Position numbers and translations under genes: made by a program. Shown piece by piece: positions 53,693-63,883 of a stretch of DNA of 64,000 bases (the first letter of the stretch is position 1; every line of letters starts with the position of its first letter). The notes below the pieces were generated by a model. The model searched no databases, had not been told where the DNA came from, and saw only the letters and a list, made by a program, of their open reading frames with translations. The DNA comes from Thiocapsa marina 5811 (GTDB lineage: Bacteria; Pseudomonadota; Gammaproteobacteria; Chromatiales; Chromatiaceae): assembly GCF_000223985.1 (NCBI RefSeq), contig NZ_AFWV01000002.1, positions 403,740 to 467,739 of the forward strand. The letters are read 5' to 3'.

Positions 53693-56527
53693 TCATTCGG
53701 GTCGAATGAATCCCTCTCTCAGGTGCCGTTCGATGGCGTTTGCCTCCATCGGAGGTGCGAACCACATCCCTTGTGCGCACCGACAGCCCATTGCCGCCAA
53801 GCGCGCGGCCTGTTCGCGGGTCTCCACGCCCTCCGCCACCGTGTCGAGATCGAGTGCCTGCGCGACGGCAAGCAACGCCCGAACCGTTTCGACTGCGTCG
53901 GTGTTGTCGTCGAGCTCGAGGACGAATTGGCGGTCGATCTTGAGCGTGCTGACCGCGGAGCGACGCAGATAGGTCAAGGAGGAGAAGCCGGTCCCGAAGT
54001 CGTCGAGAACCAGCCGAACGCCGAGATCCCGGAGCACGGCAATCTGGGTCCGATAGTGCTCGCCGTACTCCATCATCGCGGTCTCGGTGAGCTCGAGCTC
54101 GAGCCGGGCGGGATCGAGACCCGTCTCCTCGGCCGTTGCGAGGACATCATCTGCGAGACAGCCGGCGCGGACCTGCTGAGGCGAGACATTGATACTGACA
54201 CGGCCGAAGGCGAGGCCTTGGTCGTGCCAACGACGTGCCTCGCGCGCCGCCGTGCTCAGCACCCAACTGCCGAGGACGTGGAAGAGTCCGCGGCGTTCCG
54301 CGAGATGTACGAAATCACCCGGCGGGAGGATTCCCTCCACCGGATGGCGCCAGCGCACCAGTGCCTCGACCGCCGTGATGCGTCCGCTCGCGAGCTCGAC
54401 CTGCGGCTGATAGTGCAGAAAGAGCTCGCCGCTGCGTACGGCCTGATCGATTCGATCCGTCAGGGCGGCATCGCGGCGGACCTGGCGTGTCATGGCGTCG
54501 GTGTGGAATGCGTAGCTGCCGCGTCCGTTGTTCTTGGCCTTGTAGAGGGCGACATCGGCACGGCCGAGGAGGGTTTCCAGGTCGATATCCGGCTTCGGTA
54601 CGAAGACGACACCGACGCTCGCCCCGCAGGTGACGGCATGTCCGTCGATCGAATAGGGCCGACTCAGGTGCTCGACGATCTTTGCCGCCAGGGTGGCGGC
54701 ATCCGAGATGCTCTGCGCATCCGGTTGAATCACGGCGAACTCGTCGCCGCCGAAGCGCGCGACCGTGTCCATGCCTCGAACGAGGCTCGACAGGCGTTGG
54801 GCGACCTCCTTCAGGAGCAAATCGCCTACGGGGTGACCAAGGGTGTCGTTCACCTCTTTGAAACGGTCGAGATCGAGAAAATGCAGCGCAAAGCCCTTAT
54901 CGGCGCGCCGGACCGAGGTGAGTCGCTTGGCGAGCTGGTTCTTGAAAAGGGTTCGATTGGGCAGGCCGGTGAGGCTATCGTAGTAGGCGAGTCGCAGAAT
55001 CTGCTCTTCGGAGCGTTTGCGTTCGGTGATGTCGTGGAAGGTGACGACGACACCCGTGGCGGAGTCGCCGACGCGGATCGGCGTGGCACGGTATTCGACC
55101 GGAAACGCCGTGCCGTCGCGTCGCTGCAGGATCTCGTCGCTGACCACGATGTCCTTGCCCGTGTGCATCACCGAGAGCATGCGGCAGGCGGGGGCGTCGC
55201 GGTCGCCTTCGTCGGCGGCGTCGTAGGTGGCGGCGGGACAAGGTTTGCCGACCAGCTCGTTTGGGTCGTATCCCAAAAGGCGCGCGCCGGTGGGGTTGAT
55301 GAAGGTCGTCACGCCGTCGGGATCGAGCCCGAATACCCCTTCTCCGGTCGCCTCGAGAAGGAGCCGAGCGCGTTCCTCCGCGGCGATGCGTGCCGCGCGG
55401 TCGCGCACCTGCTGCAGGGCGACCGCGACCAGCGCAGCGCCTTGAGCGATATACATCAGCTGTTCCGCATCGGGTTTGCCGGGTGCCCGCGAATAGATAT
55501 CGAAGGTCCCCAAGATATTCCCGCCCGCATCGCGAATCGGCTCGGACCAGAAGCCGCGGACACCGCTCTCTTGGGTGATTCCTGCCAGCGCCTGCCAATA
55601 GGGGTCATAGAGGACATCCGCGATCACCAGAGACTCGTCGCGCGGGCGATGGGCCGTCCCCGTGGTCGGTTCATCCGCCAGGCGATCGATCGCCTCGACC
55701 AGCCGATCCGGAAGGCTCGGTGCCGTCCCGACGCGTAGGCGGTGTGTCGTATTGTCCATCAGCATGATCGAGCACATGAGACCCGGGTCGAGCGTCTCGA
55801 TCGATGTGGCGATCGCGTCGAGCGCCTCCTGCACGGGAGCGCCGTCCGCGATCAACTCCATGACGCGAATGCGGCTTTCCTGAAGCATCCAGGCGCGTCG
55901 CGTCTCGGTGACATCCCGCACGGTTCCCGTCATAGACGCCGGGCGTCGGTGATGGCGGGTCAGCGTCGCGCGCTCATGGAGGTAACGCACCGCCCCGTCG
56001 GGCAGCAGGATCCGGTGCTCGCAGTCGTAATCTAGGTTCCCCACGATGGCGGCCCGAACCGCGTGCTCGACCCGAGCGCGGTCATCCGGGTGAACGCAGT
56101 CGAGGAAGCCTTTGTAGTTGCCGGGAAAGCTCTGGGGCGGGACAGCGAAGATGCGGTAGACCTCGGCAGACCACTCGAGTCGATCGTTCTCCGCATCCCA
56201 CGTCCAGGTTCCGAGGTGCCCGAGCCGCTGTGTCTCTTCGACCAAGCGCTCGCTCCGCGTCAAGCGCTCTTCGAGCGCGGCGTGCGCGTCTCGCGCCTGC
56301 GCGAGCTCGGCGGCGATCTCGCGATACCGGTTCCCGAAATGCCGGGCCGCACCGACGGCAACGACCGCTAGGAGCAGCAGTGCGGCGACGGCTCCCGCCA
56401 CGATGGACGCAGGCGGCAACGACGCGGGATCGGCCGCGAACGCGACTGCGGGGCTGTATGCGGTGGGCAGCCACATCCATCGGGTCCTCGGGGGTGAACC
56501 GGTCGGTCGCTTTGGCCTCATGTCCAT
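53693..56527 (-). CDS. PAS-GAF-PAS-GGDEF-EAL c-di-GMP signalling protein
   Basis: Membrane protein of 944 residues that may both make and break cyclic di-GMP. A membrane segment (SIVAGAVAALLLLAVVAVGA) is followed by a PAS domain (LGHLGTWTWDAENDRLEW), a GAF domain (about 225-370), a second PAS (LLEATGEGVFGLDPDGVTTF), a diguanylate cyclase domain with intact RFGGDEFAVI and an RGMD inhibitory site five residues before it, and a C-terminal EAL phosphodiesterase domain (VEALVRWRHP, ELELTETAMMEY, LDDFGTGFSSL, DTVAEGVET). Both catalytic motifs look intact. ATG 56527 is the best start; ATG 56521 is equivalent. Confidence 0.9.
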   Translation of the reverse strand: MDMRPKRPTGSPPRTRWMWLPTAYSPAVAFAADPASLPPASIVAGAVAALLLLAVVAVGAARHFGNRYREIAAELAQARDAHAALEERLTRSERLVEETQRLGHLGTWTWDAENDRLEWSAEVYRIFAVPPQSFPGNYKGFLDCVHPDDRARVEHAVRAAIVGNLDYDCEHRILLPDGAVRYLHERATLTRHHRRPASMTGTVRDVTETRRAWMLQESRIRVMELIADGAPVQEALDAIATSIETLDPGLMCSIMLMDNTTHRLRVGTAPSLPDRLVEAIDRLADEPTTGTAHRPRDESLVIADVLYDPYWQALAGITQESGVRGFWSEPIRDAGGNILGTFDIYSRAPGKPDAEQLMYIAQGAALVAVALQQVRDRAARIAAEERARLLLEATGEGVFGLDPDGVTTFINPTGARLLGYDPNELVGKPCPAATYDAADEGDRDAPACRMLSVMHTGKDIVVSDEILQRRDGTAFPVEYRATPIRVGDSATGVVVTFHDITERKRSEEQILRLAYYDSLTGLPNRTLFKNQLAKRLTSVRRADKGFALHFLDLDRFKEVNDTLGHPVGDLLLKEVAQRLSSLVRGMDTVARFGGDEFAVIQPDAQSISDAATLAAKIVEHLSRPYSIDGHAVTCGASVGVVFVPKPDIDLETLLGRADVALYKAKNNGRGSYAFHTDAMTRQVRRDAALTDRIDQAVRSGELFLHYQPQVELASGRITAVEALVRWRHPVEGILPPGDFVHLAERRGLFHVLGSWVLSTAAREARRWHDQGLAFGRVSINVSPQQVRAGCLADDVLATAEETGLDPARLELELTETAMMEYGEHYRTQIAVLRDLGVRLVLDDFGTGFSSLTYLRRSAVSTLKIDRQFVLELDDNTDAVETVRALLAVAQALDLDTVAEGVETREQAARLAAMGCRCAQGMWFAPPMEANAIERHLREGFIRPE

Positions 56528-56725
56528 TCGGGCATTTACGGTGGTTGTCGGGCGTGCGGCGCGATGTCGGAACCGCGCGCTGTTCGTGCTGCCCGGCTCA
56601 TGGCAGGCAGCATGATTCGTCGTTGTCGTGCCGATCGGCAAACGGAGTATCCGCATCCAGCGCCTGATGTGATAATGCCGGCCCGACACTCCACACTGCA
56701 ATGGCCCCTCGCCGGAGATCCGCAG

Positions 56726-58057
56726 ATGCCCGACCTCGACCGGACCTACCGGATCGGCCCGATCCACTTGGCGCCGTCCGTTCTGCCTCGGAACGGATGG
56801 ACCTTTTTGGCCGCAGCGTTTTTCTCGATCGGGCTGATGATCTTCATCTCCATCGGTCAGACCTACATCCTCAACGAGCATCTCGGGGTTCCGGAGTCCG
56901 AGCAAGGCGCGATCAGCGGCAACCTTGTCTTCCTGACCGAGATCGTCACCCTGCTCCTGTTTCTGCCGGCCGGTGTCCTCATGGACCGAATCGGTCGCCG
57001 CGGGGTCTATGCCGCTGGCTTTCTGGTCCTGGCTCTGACCTACGTCCTCTATCCGCTCGCGGAATCGGTCGAGGCGCTCTATGTCTACCGGATCCTCTAC
57101 GCGATCGGCGTGGTCGCGGTCGCGGGCGGGTTGTCGACCGTCCTTGCCGATTATCCGGCAGAACGATCGCGCGGGAAGTTGGTGGCCATCGTCGGTGTCA
57201 TGAGCGGCTTGGGTGTCGTACTCATCAGTCAGGGTCTGGGCGCCATGCCGAAGGTGTTCACCGGTGCGGGCTTCGATGGCGTCACCGCGGGCAGGTTGAC
57301 TCATTTTATCGTCGCGGGTCTCGCCGTTGCGGTGGCCCTGTTGCTCCTTTGGGGCCTCAAACCGGGTGTGCCCGTTCGGCTCCAAGATCGTCCGAGCGTA
57401 CGTGAGCTCTTGGTCGGCGGGTTTGCGCACGGGCGCAATCCGCGCATCCTCCTCGCCTACTCATCTGCATTCATCGCGCGCGGCGACCAATCGGTCAACG
57501 CGATCTTTCTCGTCCTCTGGGGCACCTTGGCGGCCAAGGCGACCGGCATGGAGTCGGCGTCGGCGGTGATGAGCGGCACCCTGATCTTCGTGATGGCCCA
57601 GATCTCGGCGCTCGTCTGGGCACCGGTTCTAGGTCCGTTGCTCGACCGAATCGACAGGGTCACCGGGCTTGCGATCTGCATGGCGCTGGCAGCACTCGGC
57701 AACCTGAGTCTGTTGGTGCTCGAGGATCCGCTGTCGTCGTACGGTCCGATCTTCTTTATTCTGCTTGGGATCGGCCAGATCAGTGTCTACCTCGGTGGCC
57801 AATCGCTGATCGGCAAGGAGGCTCCGGTCGGACAGCGGGGATCCGTGCTCGGTGCCTTCAACGTCGCCGGGGCAATCGGTATTCTTTTGATTACGCCGGT
57901 TGGCGGGTATCTGTTCGATCGGATCGATCCCCGCGCACCCTTTATCGTGGTGGGCGTCATCAACGTCATTCTCGTATTCGCGAGCATCTATGTGCGCATC
58001 AGGCATTCGCCGCAACCGTCGAGTGCACACGCGGAGAATCAAGCCTCGCTGAAATGA
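56726..58057 (+). CDS. Major facilitator superfamily transporter
   Basis: Inner-membrane MFS protein of 443 residues with about twelve hydrophobic segments. MFS-type loops include VLMDRIGRRGVYAAGFLVLA between TM2 and TM3 and GPLLDRIDRVTGLAICMALA in the second half. The N-terminus reads MPDLDRTYRIGPIHLAPSVL; GGAG eight bases before ATG 56726 supports this start. The substrate is unknown. Divergent from the c-di-GMP protein gene, it ends at a strong bidirectional terminator shared with tRNA-Pro. Confidence 0.85.
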   Translation: MPDLDRTYRIGPIHLAPSVLPRNGWTFLAAAFFSIGLMIFISIGQTYILNEHLGVPESEQGAISGNLVFLTEIVTLLLFLPAGVLMDRIGRRGVYAAGFLVLALTYVLYPLAESVEALYVYRILYAIGVVAVAGGLSTVLADYPAERSRGKLVAIVGVMSGLGVVLISQGLGAMPKVFTGAGFDGVTAGRLTHFIVAGLAVAVALLLLWGLKPGVPVRLQDRPSVRELLVGGFAHGRNPRILLAYSSAFIARGDQSVNAIFLVLWGTLAAKATGMESASAVMSGTLIFVMAQISALVWAPVLGPLLDRIDRVTGLAICMALAALGNLSLLVLEDPLSSYGPIFFILLGIGQISVYLGGQSLIGKEAPVGQRGSVLGAFNVAGAIGILLITPVGGYLFDRIDPRAPFIVVGVINVILVFASIYVRIRHSPQPSSAHAENQASLK

Positions 58058-58112
58058 GCGGGTGGCCTCGAGCACCGCGGCGTGCATCGCCCGGGTGGCG
58101 GATCGCAGCCAT

Positions 58113-58140
58113 GAAAAAGCCGGCATTAGCCGGCTTTTTC
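58113..58140. terminator. Bidirectional intrinsic terminator
   Basis: GAAAAAGCCGGC - ATTA - GCCGGCTTTTTC: a perfect 12-bp stem with A/T tracts on both sides. It can end the MFS transcript rightward and the ispB/tRNA-Pro transcript leftward. Confidence 0.9.
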
Positions 58141-58167
58141 ATTCGGATGACTTTGAGCTCACGAATT

Positions 58168-58244
58168 TGGTCGGGGTGACTGGATTCGAACCAGCGACTT
58201 CTGCCTCCCGAAGACAGCGCTCTACCAAGCTGAGCTACACCCCG
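58168..58244 (-). tRNA. tRNA-Pro (anticodon CGG)
   Basis: Read on the minus strand it folds as a complete tRNA: acceptor CGGGGTG/CACCCCG, D-arm GCTC..GAGC, anticodon stem CTGTC/GGCAG with loop TTCGGGA (anticodon CGG, codon CCG), T-arm with GGTTCGAATCC, discriminator A and an encoded CCA. It lies only ten bases downstream of the ispB stop on the same strand and just before the terminator, so it is probably processed from the ispB transcript. Confidence 0.95.
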
Positions 58245-58254
58245 AAACGGATTG

Positions 58255-59223
58255 TCAATGCTTGCGGTCGACCGAAAAATCCGCCAGCGTCGCCAAGGCG
58301 TCCGTGGAGGGGGAGGGCGGAAAGGCGCTCAGTGCGCGCTTTGCTTGATCCGCGTAGTCTTCCGCAAGCCGCTTAGTATAGGTAATGGCGTCCGTCGACG
58401 CAATCACCTCGACGACCGATTCCATGTGCTCGCGGCCGCCTTCTTCGATGGCTTTGCGCAGCAGGATTTTTTGCTCGGGTGTCCCGACGTCCATCGCCCG
58501 AATCACCGGAAGGGTCGGTTTACCCTCGTCGAGGTCGTCGCCGACGTTCTTGCCGAGCTCGGCGTTTGCCGGGCTGTAATCGAGCGCGTCGTCGATGAGT
58601 TGGAAGGCGATCCCGAGATTCAGGCCGTAGCTCGCGGCGGCTTCTTCGACACGGGGGTTGGATCCGGCGAGTACGGCACCGAGTCGCACGCCCGCTTCGA
58701 ACAGCGTTGCCGTCTTGCGCGTGATGACTTCCATATATCGGCTCTGATCCGTGTCGGGGTCGCGCGTGTTCAGTAGCTGGAGCACCTCGCCCTCGGCGAT
58801 CCGGTTGGTCGCGTGGGAGAGGATGTCCATGACGCGCATATTGCCGACATCGACCATCATCTCGAAGGCGCGGGAGTAAAGGAAGTCGCCGACCAGCACG
58901 CTGGCGTCGTTGCCCCAGACCACATTGGCCGTTTCGCGGTTGCGTCTGAGCTCGGAGGCATCGACGACGTCGTCGTGCAGGAGGGTCGCCGTGTGGATGA
59001 ACTCTACGACGGCGGCGAGATCGATGTGGCGATCCCCGCTGTAACCGCAGGCTCGAGATGCCAGGAGCACCGAGAGCGGGCGCAGTCGCTTCCCGCCGCT
59101 GTTGACGATGTAGTGGCCGATCTGGTTGATGAGCACCACGTCCGACCGGAGTCGACGCAGGATCAAGGCGTCAACGGCCTTGACGTCTTCGGCGACGGGT
59201 TGTCTGAGCGCGGTGATATCCAT
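58255..59223 (-). CDS. ispB: Octaprenyl (polyprenyl) diphosphate synthase IspB
   Basis: Prenyltransferase of 322 residues that makes the quinone side chain. Visible motifs are GGKRLRPLSVLLASRA, the first Asp-rich motif LLHDDVVDASELRR, and the second FQLIDDALDYSPA with GKNVGDDLDEGKPTLPVI. ATG 59223 begins MDITALRQPVAEDV. It is divergent from the rplU-rpmA operon as in E. coli and Pseudomonas. The true chain length (C40 or other) cannot be read from the sequence. Confidence 0.94.
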   Translation of the reverse strand: MDITALRQPVAEDVKAVDALILRRLRSDVVLINQIGHYIVNSGGKRLRPLSVLLASRACGYSGDRHIDLAAVVEFIHTATLLHDDVVDASELRRNRETANVVWGNDASVLVGDFLYSRAFEMMVDVGNMRVMDILSHATNRIAEGEVLQLLNTRDPDTDQSRYMEVITRKTATLFEAGVRLGAVLAGSNPRVEEAAASYGLNLGIAFQLIDDALDYSPANAELGKNVGDDLDEGKPTLPVIRAMDVGTPEQKILLRKAIEEGGREHMESVVEVIASTDAITYTKRLAEDYADQAKRALSAFPPSPSTDALATLADFSVDRKH

Positions 59224-59393
59224 GAAGTGTCGATGGACTGACTGATCGTGGCCGCGGATGCTAGGTGCGGGATGGGGGGCTGTCAAGTCGGAGGCGGGCT
59301 GAGAGGCTCGTGTCTTGCGGATCCGGTGCGGGTTTGCCCGCCGATGGGCCAAGGCCCGGGTGCCGTTCTCGGACCGGACTCGCGACAAGGTCC

Positions 59394-59422
59394 TTGACCG
59401 GGGGCTGCTCGTCGAGTAGCAT
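59394..59422 (+). promoter_or_regulatory. Sigma-70 promoter for rplU operon
   Basis: TTGACC (59394-59399), a 17-bp spacer, and TAGCAT (59417-59422), 64 bases before the L21 start. It is the best match in the ispB-rplU divergent gap and correctly placed for a short ribosomal-protein leader. Confidence 0.65.
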
Positions 59423-59485
59423 TCCGCTTCTTTTGTTTCGGCGCCTGTCGCCGACCTCGCCGAATGGTTTTGGGGATCTTCAGAC

Positions 59486-59800
59486 ATGTACGCGGTCATT
59501 CAAACCGGTGGCAAACAGTACCGGGTTTCGGAAGGCGACACCGTTAAGGTGGAAAAGATAGTGGCGGAGCAAGGCGCTGTTGTCGACTTCGATCAAATTC
59601 TGATGGTGGCCGACGGAGACGATGTCAAGATCGGCAAGCCTTACGTCGAGGGCGGTAAAGTCAGTGCGACCGTCGAAGGTCATGGCCGGGCGAAAAAGGT
59701 CATGATCGTGAAGTTTCGGCGTCGCAAGCACCATCTGAAACGCCAGGGCCATCGCCAATCGTTCACGGCCCTGAAGATCACGGCGATCAGCGCCGGCTGA
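59486..59800 (+). CDS. rplU: Ribosomal protein L21
   Basis: Large-subunit protein bL21, 104 residues, the normal length. It starts [20 protein letters not shown] and ends with the RNA-binding [20 protein letters not shown]. First gene of the rplU-rpmA(-obgE-proB) block. Confidence 0.97.
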   Translation: MYAVIQTGGKQYRVSEGDTVKVEKIVAEQGAVVDFDQILMVADGDDVKIGKPYVEGGKVSATVEGHGRAKKVMIVKFRRRKHHLKRQGHRQSFTALKITAISAG

Positions 59801-59813
59801 AGAGGAGACTCCC

Positions 59814-60092
59814 ATGGCACACAAGAAAGCTGGCGGCAGCTCGCGCAACGGGCGTGATTCGGAATCCAAGCGGCTCGGCGTCAAGGTCTTCGGCGGGCAG
59901 GTCGTGAAGGCCGGCTCCATCATCGTTCGGCAACGGGGCACACGATTCCACAGTGGCGTGAATGTCGGCTGCGGACGTGATCATACCCTCTTTGCTCTTC
60001 GCGACGGGGTCGTGACCTTTGTCGAGCAAGGCCCGAAAAATCGGAAGTTCGTGACGGTGGTCGAGAAACCCGCCGACGTCGGCTCGGCCTGA
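59814..60092 (+). CDS. rpmA: Ribosomal protein L27
   Basis: Large-subunit protein bL27 near the peptidyl-transferase centre, 92 residues, a few longer than usual at the C-terminus. It starts [20 protein letters not shown], with [17 protein letters not shown] in the body. It lies 13 bases after rplU behind AGAGGAG. Confidence 0.97.
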   Translation: MAHKKAGGSSRNGRDSESKRLGVKVFGGQVVKAGSIIVRQRGTRFHSGVNVGCGRDHTLFALRDGVVTFVEQGPKNRKFVTVVEKPADVGSA

Positions 60093-60128
60093 TCGTTCCG
60101 GGCGCCGACCCATCGCAACGGGCTCGCG

Positions 60129-60155
60129 AGCCTCGTCGTTTCGGCGGGGCTCTTT
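60129..60155 (+). terminator. Intrinsic terminator between rpmA and obgE
   Basis: AGCCTCGTCG - TTT - CGGCGGGGCT pairs fully with two G-U pairs and is followed by CTTTTC. It would reduce read-through from the ribosomal protein genes into obgE, letting the two parts be expressed at different levels. Confidence 0.75.
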
Positions 60156-60180
60156 TCGTTTTGGCGATGAGGTCGTTTGA

Positions 60181-61290
<1,110 letters not shown>

Positions 61291-61308
61291 CCTGGTTGGA
61301 TCTTTCCT

Positions 61309-62433
61309 ATGATTTCGCGCTCCATGATCCCCTTCACGCGTCGATGGGTCGTGAAGATCGGAAGTGCACTCTTGACCCGCGACGGCGCAGGACTCGAGCG
61401 CAGCATGTTGGCCCCGTGGGTGGAGCAGATCAGTGCGCGTCGCGTGGCGGGCAACGAGGTCGTTCTGGTGTCTTCCGGCGCTGTCGCCGAGGGTATGGCG
61501 CGGATGGGCTGGCAGGCGCGTCCCAAAGCCCTCCATGCGCTGCAAGCGGCCGCCGCGATCGGACAGATGGGGCTCGTGCGTGCGTATGAAGACTGTTTTC
61601 AGGCGCGCGGACTGCACACCGCACAAGTGCTCCTGACCCATGACGATCTGGCCGATCGCGCCCGGTATCTCAACGCCCGCAGTACCATTCGAACCCTGCT
61701 CAAGCTCGGTGTGATCCCCGTCATCAACGAGAACGATACGGTTGCAACGGACGAATTGCGCTTCGGCGACAACGATACATTGGCGGCCCTGGTCGCGAAC
61801 CTCATTCAGGCCGACCTCCTGATCCTCCTGACGGATCAGGATGGTCTGTTCGACCGGGATCCACGCGCGCACGCCGATGCCTGCTTGATTCCCGAGACCC
61901 GGGTGGACGATCCGCAGCTCGATCAAGTCGCGGGCGGCAGCGTCACGGGGTTGGGTACCGGTGGCATGGTGACCAAGGTTCGTGCGGCGCGGCTCGCAGC
62001 GCGCTCGGGGACGCCGACGGTGATTGCCCCCGGGCGCGGCGAAGACGTTCTAGGGCGGATCGGCGAAGGGGAGAGGGTCGGCACCTTGCTGGTGCCCTTC
62101 CAGGGACCTCAGGCAGCGCGCAAGCAGTGGTTGGCGGGTCACCTCCAGGTGCGTGGTCGTGTCACGCTCGATGCCGGTGCCGTGAGCGCACTGCGCGAGA
62201 AAGGGACGAGCCTGCTCGCCGTCGGTGTCAAGAAGGTGCAGGGCACCTTCAATCGCGGAGAGGTTGTCGCGTGCGTCGATGAGTCGGGCTGCGAAGTGGC
62301 GCGCGGCTTGATCAACTACGATGTCCAAGAAGTCGAGAGGGTCAAGGGTCAGCCGTCGAGCCGATTCGAGGCGATCCTCGGCTATCTCGACGAGCAGGAG
62401 CTGATCCATCGCGACAATTTGGTGTTGCTCTAA
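61309..62433 (+). CDS. proB: Glutamate 5-kinase
   Basis: First enzyme of proline synthesis, 374 residues: an amino-acid kinase domain ([75 protein letters not shown]) and a C-terminal PUA domain ([39 protein letters not shown]). ATG 61309 is the first start; ATG 61324 would shorten it by five residues. Its TAA stop is the first three bases of a repeat element. Confidence 0.95.
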   Translation: MISRSMIPFTRRWVVKIGSALLTRDGAGLERSMLAPWVEQISARRVAGNEVVLVSSGAVAEGMARMGWQARPKALHALQAAAAIGQMGLVRAYEDCFQARGLHTAQVLLTHDDLADRARYLNARSTIRTLLKLGVIPVINENDTVATDELRFGDNDTLAALVANLIQADLLILLTDQDGLFDRDPRAHADACLIPETRVDDPQLDQVAGGSVTGLGTGGMVTKVRAARLAARSGTPTVIAPGRGEDVLGRIGEGERVGTLLVPFQGPQAARKQWLAGHLQVRGRVTLDAGAVSALREKGTSLLAVGVKKVQGTFNRGEVVACVDESGCEVARGLINYDVQEVERVKGQPSSRFEAILGYLDEQELIHRDNLVLL

Positions 62434-62525
62434 ACCGCGCCCCGAGTGATCAGAGTGATCAGGGTGAGTCCCGGGGTGACTTGATCTCTCCTCCATCAAC
62501 ACGCGTCTCCGCGGACGCGGTTTAG
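62431..62525 (+). repeat. Inverted-repeat-bounded element (copy E)
   Basis: Bounded by TAAACCGCG and CGCGGTTTA like the copies at 13.1, 52.1 and 63.7 kb, but with a different interior that includes the tandem GAGTGATCA / GAGTGATCA. Its first TAA doubles as the proB stop codon. Confidence 0.7.
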
Positions 62526-62567
62526 ACCGTCGATTATCCTCCTTCAACCCTCCTCCATCGCCGGACT

Positions 62568-63701
62568 TTAGGGGGTGCCGAGTCCGGCGGCTTTTGCGAC
62601 GGCATCAACGATCCGGGTTTGATCCTCGTCCGACAGATAGGGGTGCATCGGCAAACTCATCACCCGTTTCGCCACGCGGGCGCTGACAGGCGTTCCAAAC
62701 CGCTCCAGGCTAGGCTGGAACACCGGTTGATCGTTCAACGGCACGGGATAATGCACCGCCGTCGGAATCCCTTCGGCAGCCAACGCCTCCGCGACCCGGT
62801 CGCGCTCTTCGACCTGAATGGTGTATTGCGCATAGACCGATGCGTTGCCCGGCGTGATGAACGGGGTCAACACTTTGCCGCTGCTCGCCTCGCTGGAGAC
62901 TGCTCCTCGGGCCTGGAGCAATTCGGAATAGCGTGCCCCGAGCCGACTCCGTGCATCGACCTCGTTGATGAATAGGGGGAGTTTCGCAAGGAGGATCGCA
63001 GCCTGAAGCGTATCGATGCGGCCGTTCAGACCGAGACGCGGGTGGTGGTAACGGCGATCTTGACCGTGGTTCCGGATCTCCTTCAGCCTTTTCGCCACTT
63101 CGTCGTCGTTTGTGAAGCAAGCCCCCGCGTCGCCGTATGCACCCAGCGGCTTGGAAGGGAAGAATGACGTGCAGCCGATCGAAGACAGGGCACAGGACCG
63201 CTTCCCCTTGTAGGTGGCTCCAAAGCTCTGGGCTGCGTCTTCGATCACGGGCAGGCGGTGCCTTGCGGCGATCTCATTGATGGCATCCATGTCCGCGCAT
63301 TGGCCGTAGAGCGACACCGGCATGATCGCTCGGGTCCGTCCGGTGATGGCCTCTTCGATGCGCGCGGGATCGATGTTGTAGGTCACCGGGTCGATGTCGA
63401 CGAAGACCGGCCGTACGCCGAGCAGCGCAATCATCTCGCCGGTGGCGATAAAGGTGAACGGGGTGGTGATGACCTCGTCGCCTCGACCGATCTCCAGTGC
63501 CATCATGGCTGCGAGCAAGGCGTCGGTCCCGCTTGAAAGACCGATGCAGTGCCGCGCGCCTACGAAATCGGCGAGCGCAATCTCCAGCGCTTCGACCTCG
63601 GGGCCCATGATGTATTGCCCGTGCTCCAGGACCGCATGAATCCGGGCCTTCACGTCGTCTTCGATCAGTCGATACTGTGACTTTAAGTCGATGAATTGCA
63701 T
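62568..63701 (-). CDS. DegT/DnrJ/EryC1/StrS family sugar aminotransferase
   Basis: PLP-dependent aminotransferase of 377 residues of the sugar-nucleotide group. It starts MQFIDLKSQYRLIEDDVKAR and has GLSSGTDALLAAMMAL, DEVITTPFTFIATGEMIALL, VIEDAAQSFGATYKG, the PLP-lysine loop SFFPSKPLGAYGDAGACF and NGRIDTLQAAILLAKL. It most resembles enzymes making 3-amino sugars for surface polysaccharide (WbpE/WlbC type). No other polysaccharide gene is nearby in the window. It is flanked by repeat copies E and D on either side. Confidence 0.9.
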   Translation of the reverse strand: MQFIDLKSQYRLIEDDVKARIHAVLEHGQYIMGPEVEALEIALADFVGARHCIGLSSGTDALLAAMMALEIGRGDEVITTPFTFIATGEMIALLGVRPVFVDIDPVTYNIDPARIEEAITGRTRAIMPVSLYGQCADMDAINEIAARHRLPVIEDAAQSFGATYKGKRSCALSSIGCTSFFPSKPLGAYGDAGACFTNDDEVAKRLKEIRNHGQDRRYHHPRLGLNGRIDTLQAAILLAKLPLFINEVDARSRLGARYSELLQARGAVSSEASSGKVLTPFITPGNASVYAQYTIQVEERDRVAEALAAEGIPTAVHYPVPLNDQPVFQPSLERFGTPVSARVAKRVMSLPMHPYLSDEDQTRIVDAVAKAAGLGTP

Positions 63702-63712
63702 TCGTTCCGCCT

Positions 63713-63797
63713 GAAACCGCGCCCGGCGCGGTATGCGATGTGTTGGATGGGATCGGCTCCGGCAGACTTGACGACTGCCGAAGTCGGCACGGTTTAC
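63713..63797 (+). repeat. Inverted-repeat-bounded element (copy D)
   Basis: 85-bp unit just upstream of the aminotransferase start, closely matching copies A and C2 (AAACCGCGCCC, GCGCGGTATGCGATGTGTTGG, GGGATCGG, CCGGCAGACTTGACG) and ending CGGTTTACG. The left end folds as CCGCGCCC-GGCGCGG. Confidence 0.85.
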
Positions 63798-63840
63798 GAT
63801 CAGGATACCGGGTTTCTGTCGAGCCGTCTTTTTCCCGATC

Positions 63841-63874
63841 ATAAAAAAACCCCCGCCTGTTGAGGCGGGGGTTT
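63841..63874 (-). terminator. Intrinsic terminator of the rRNA operon
   Basis: On the minus strand AAACCCCCGCCT - CAAC - AGGCGGGGGTTTTTTTAT: a 12-bp GC-rich stem followed by seven T. It lies directly downstream of the 5S gene. Confidence 0.9.
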
Positions 63875-63883
63875 GGGTGTAAG

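Noticed and set aside
53501..55738. A 745-codon plus-strand frame opposite the GGDEF-EAL gene
   Set aside because: Overlaps the end of serB and mirrors the true minus-strand gene, and has no recognisable domain.
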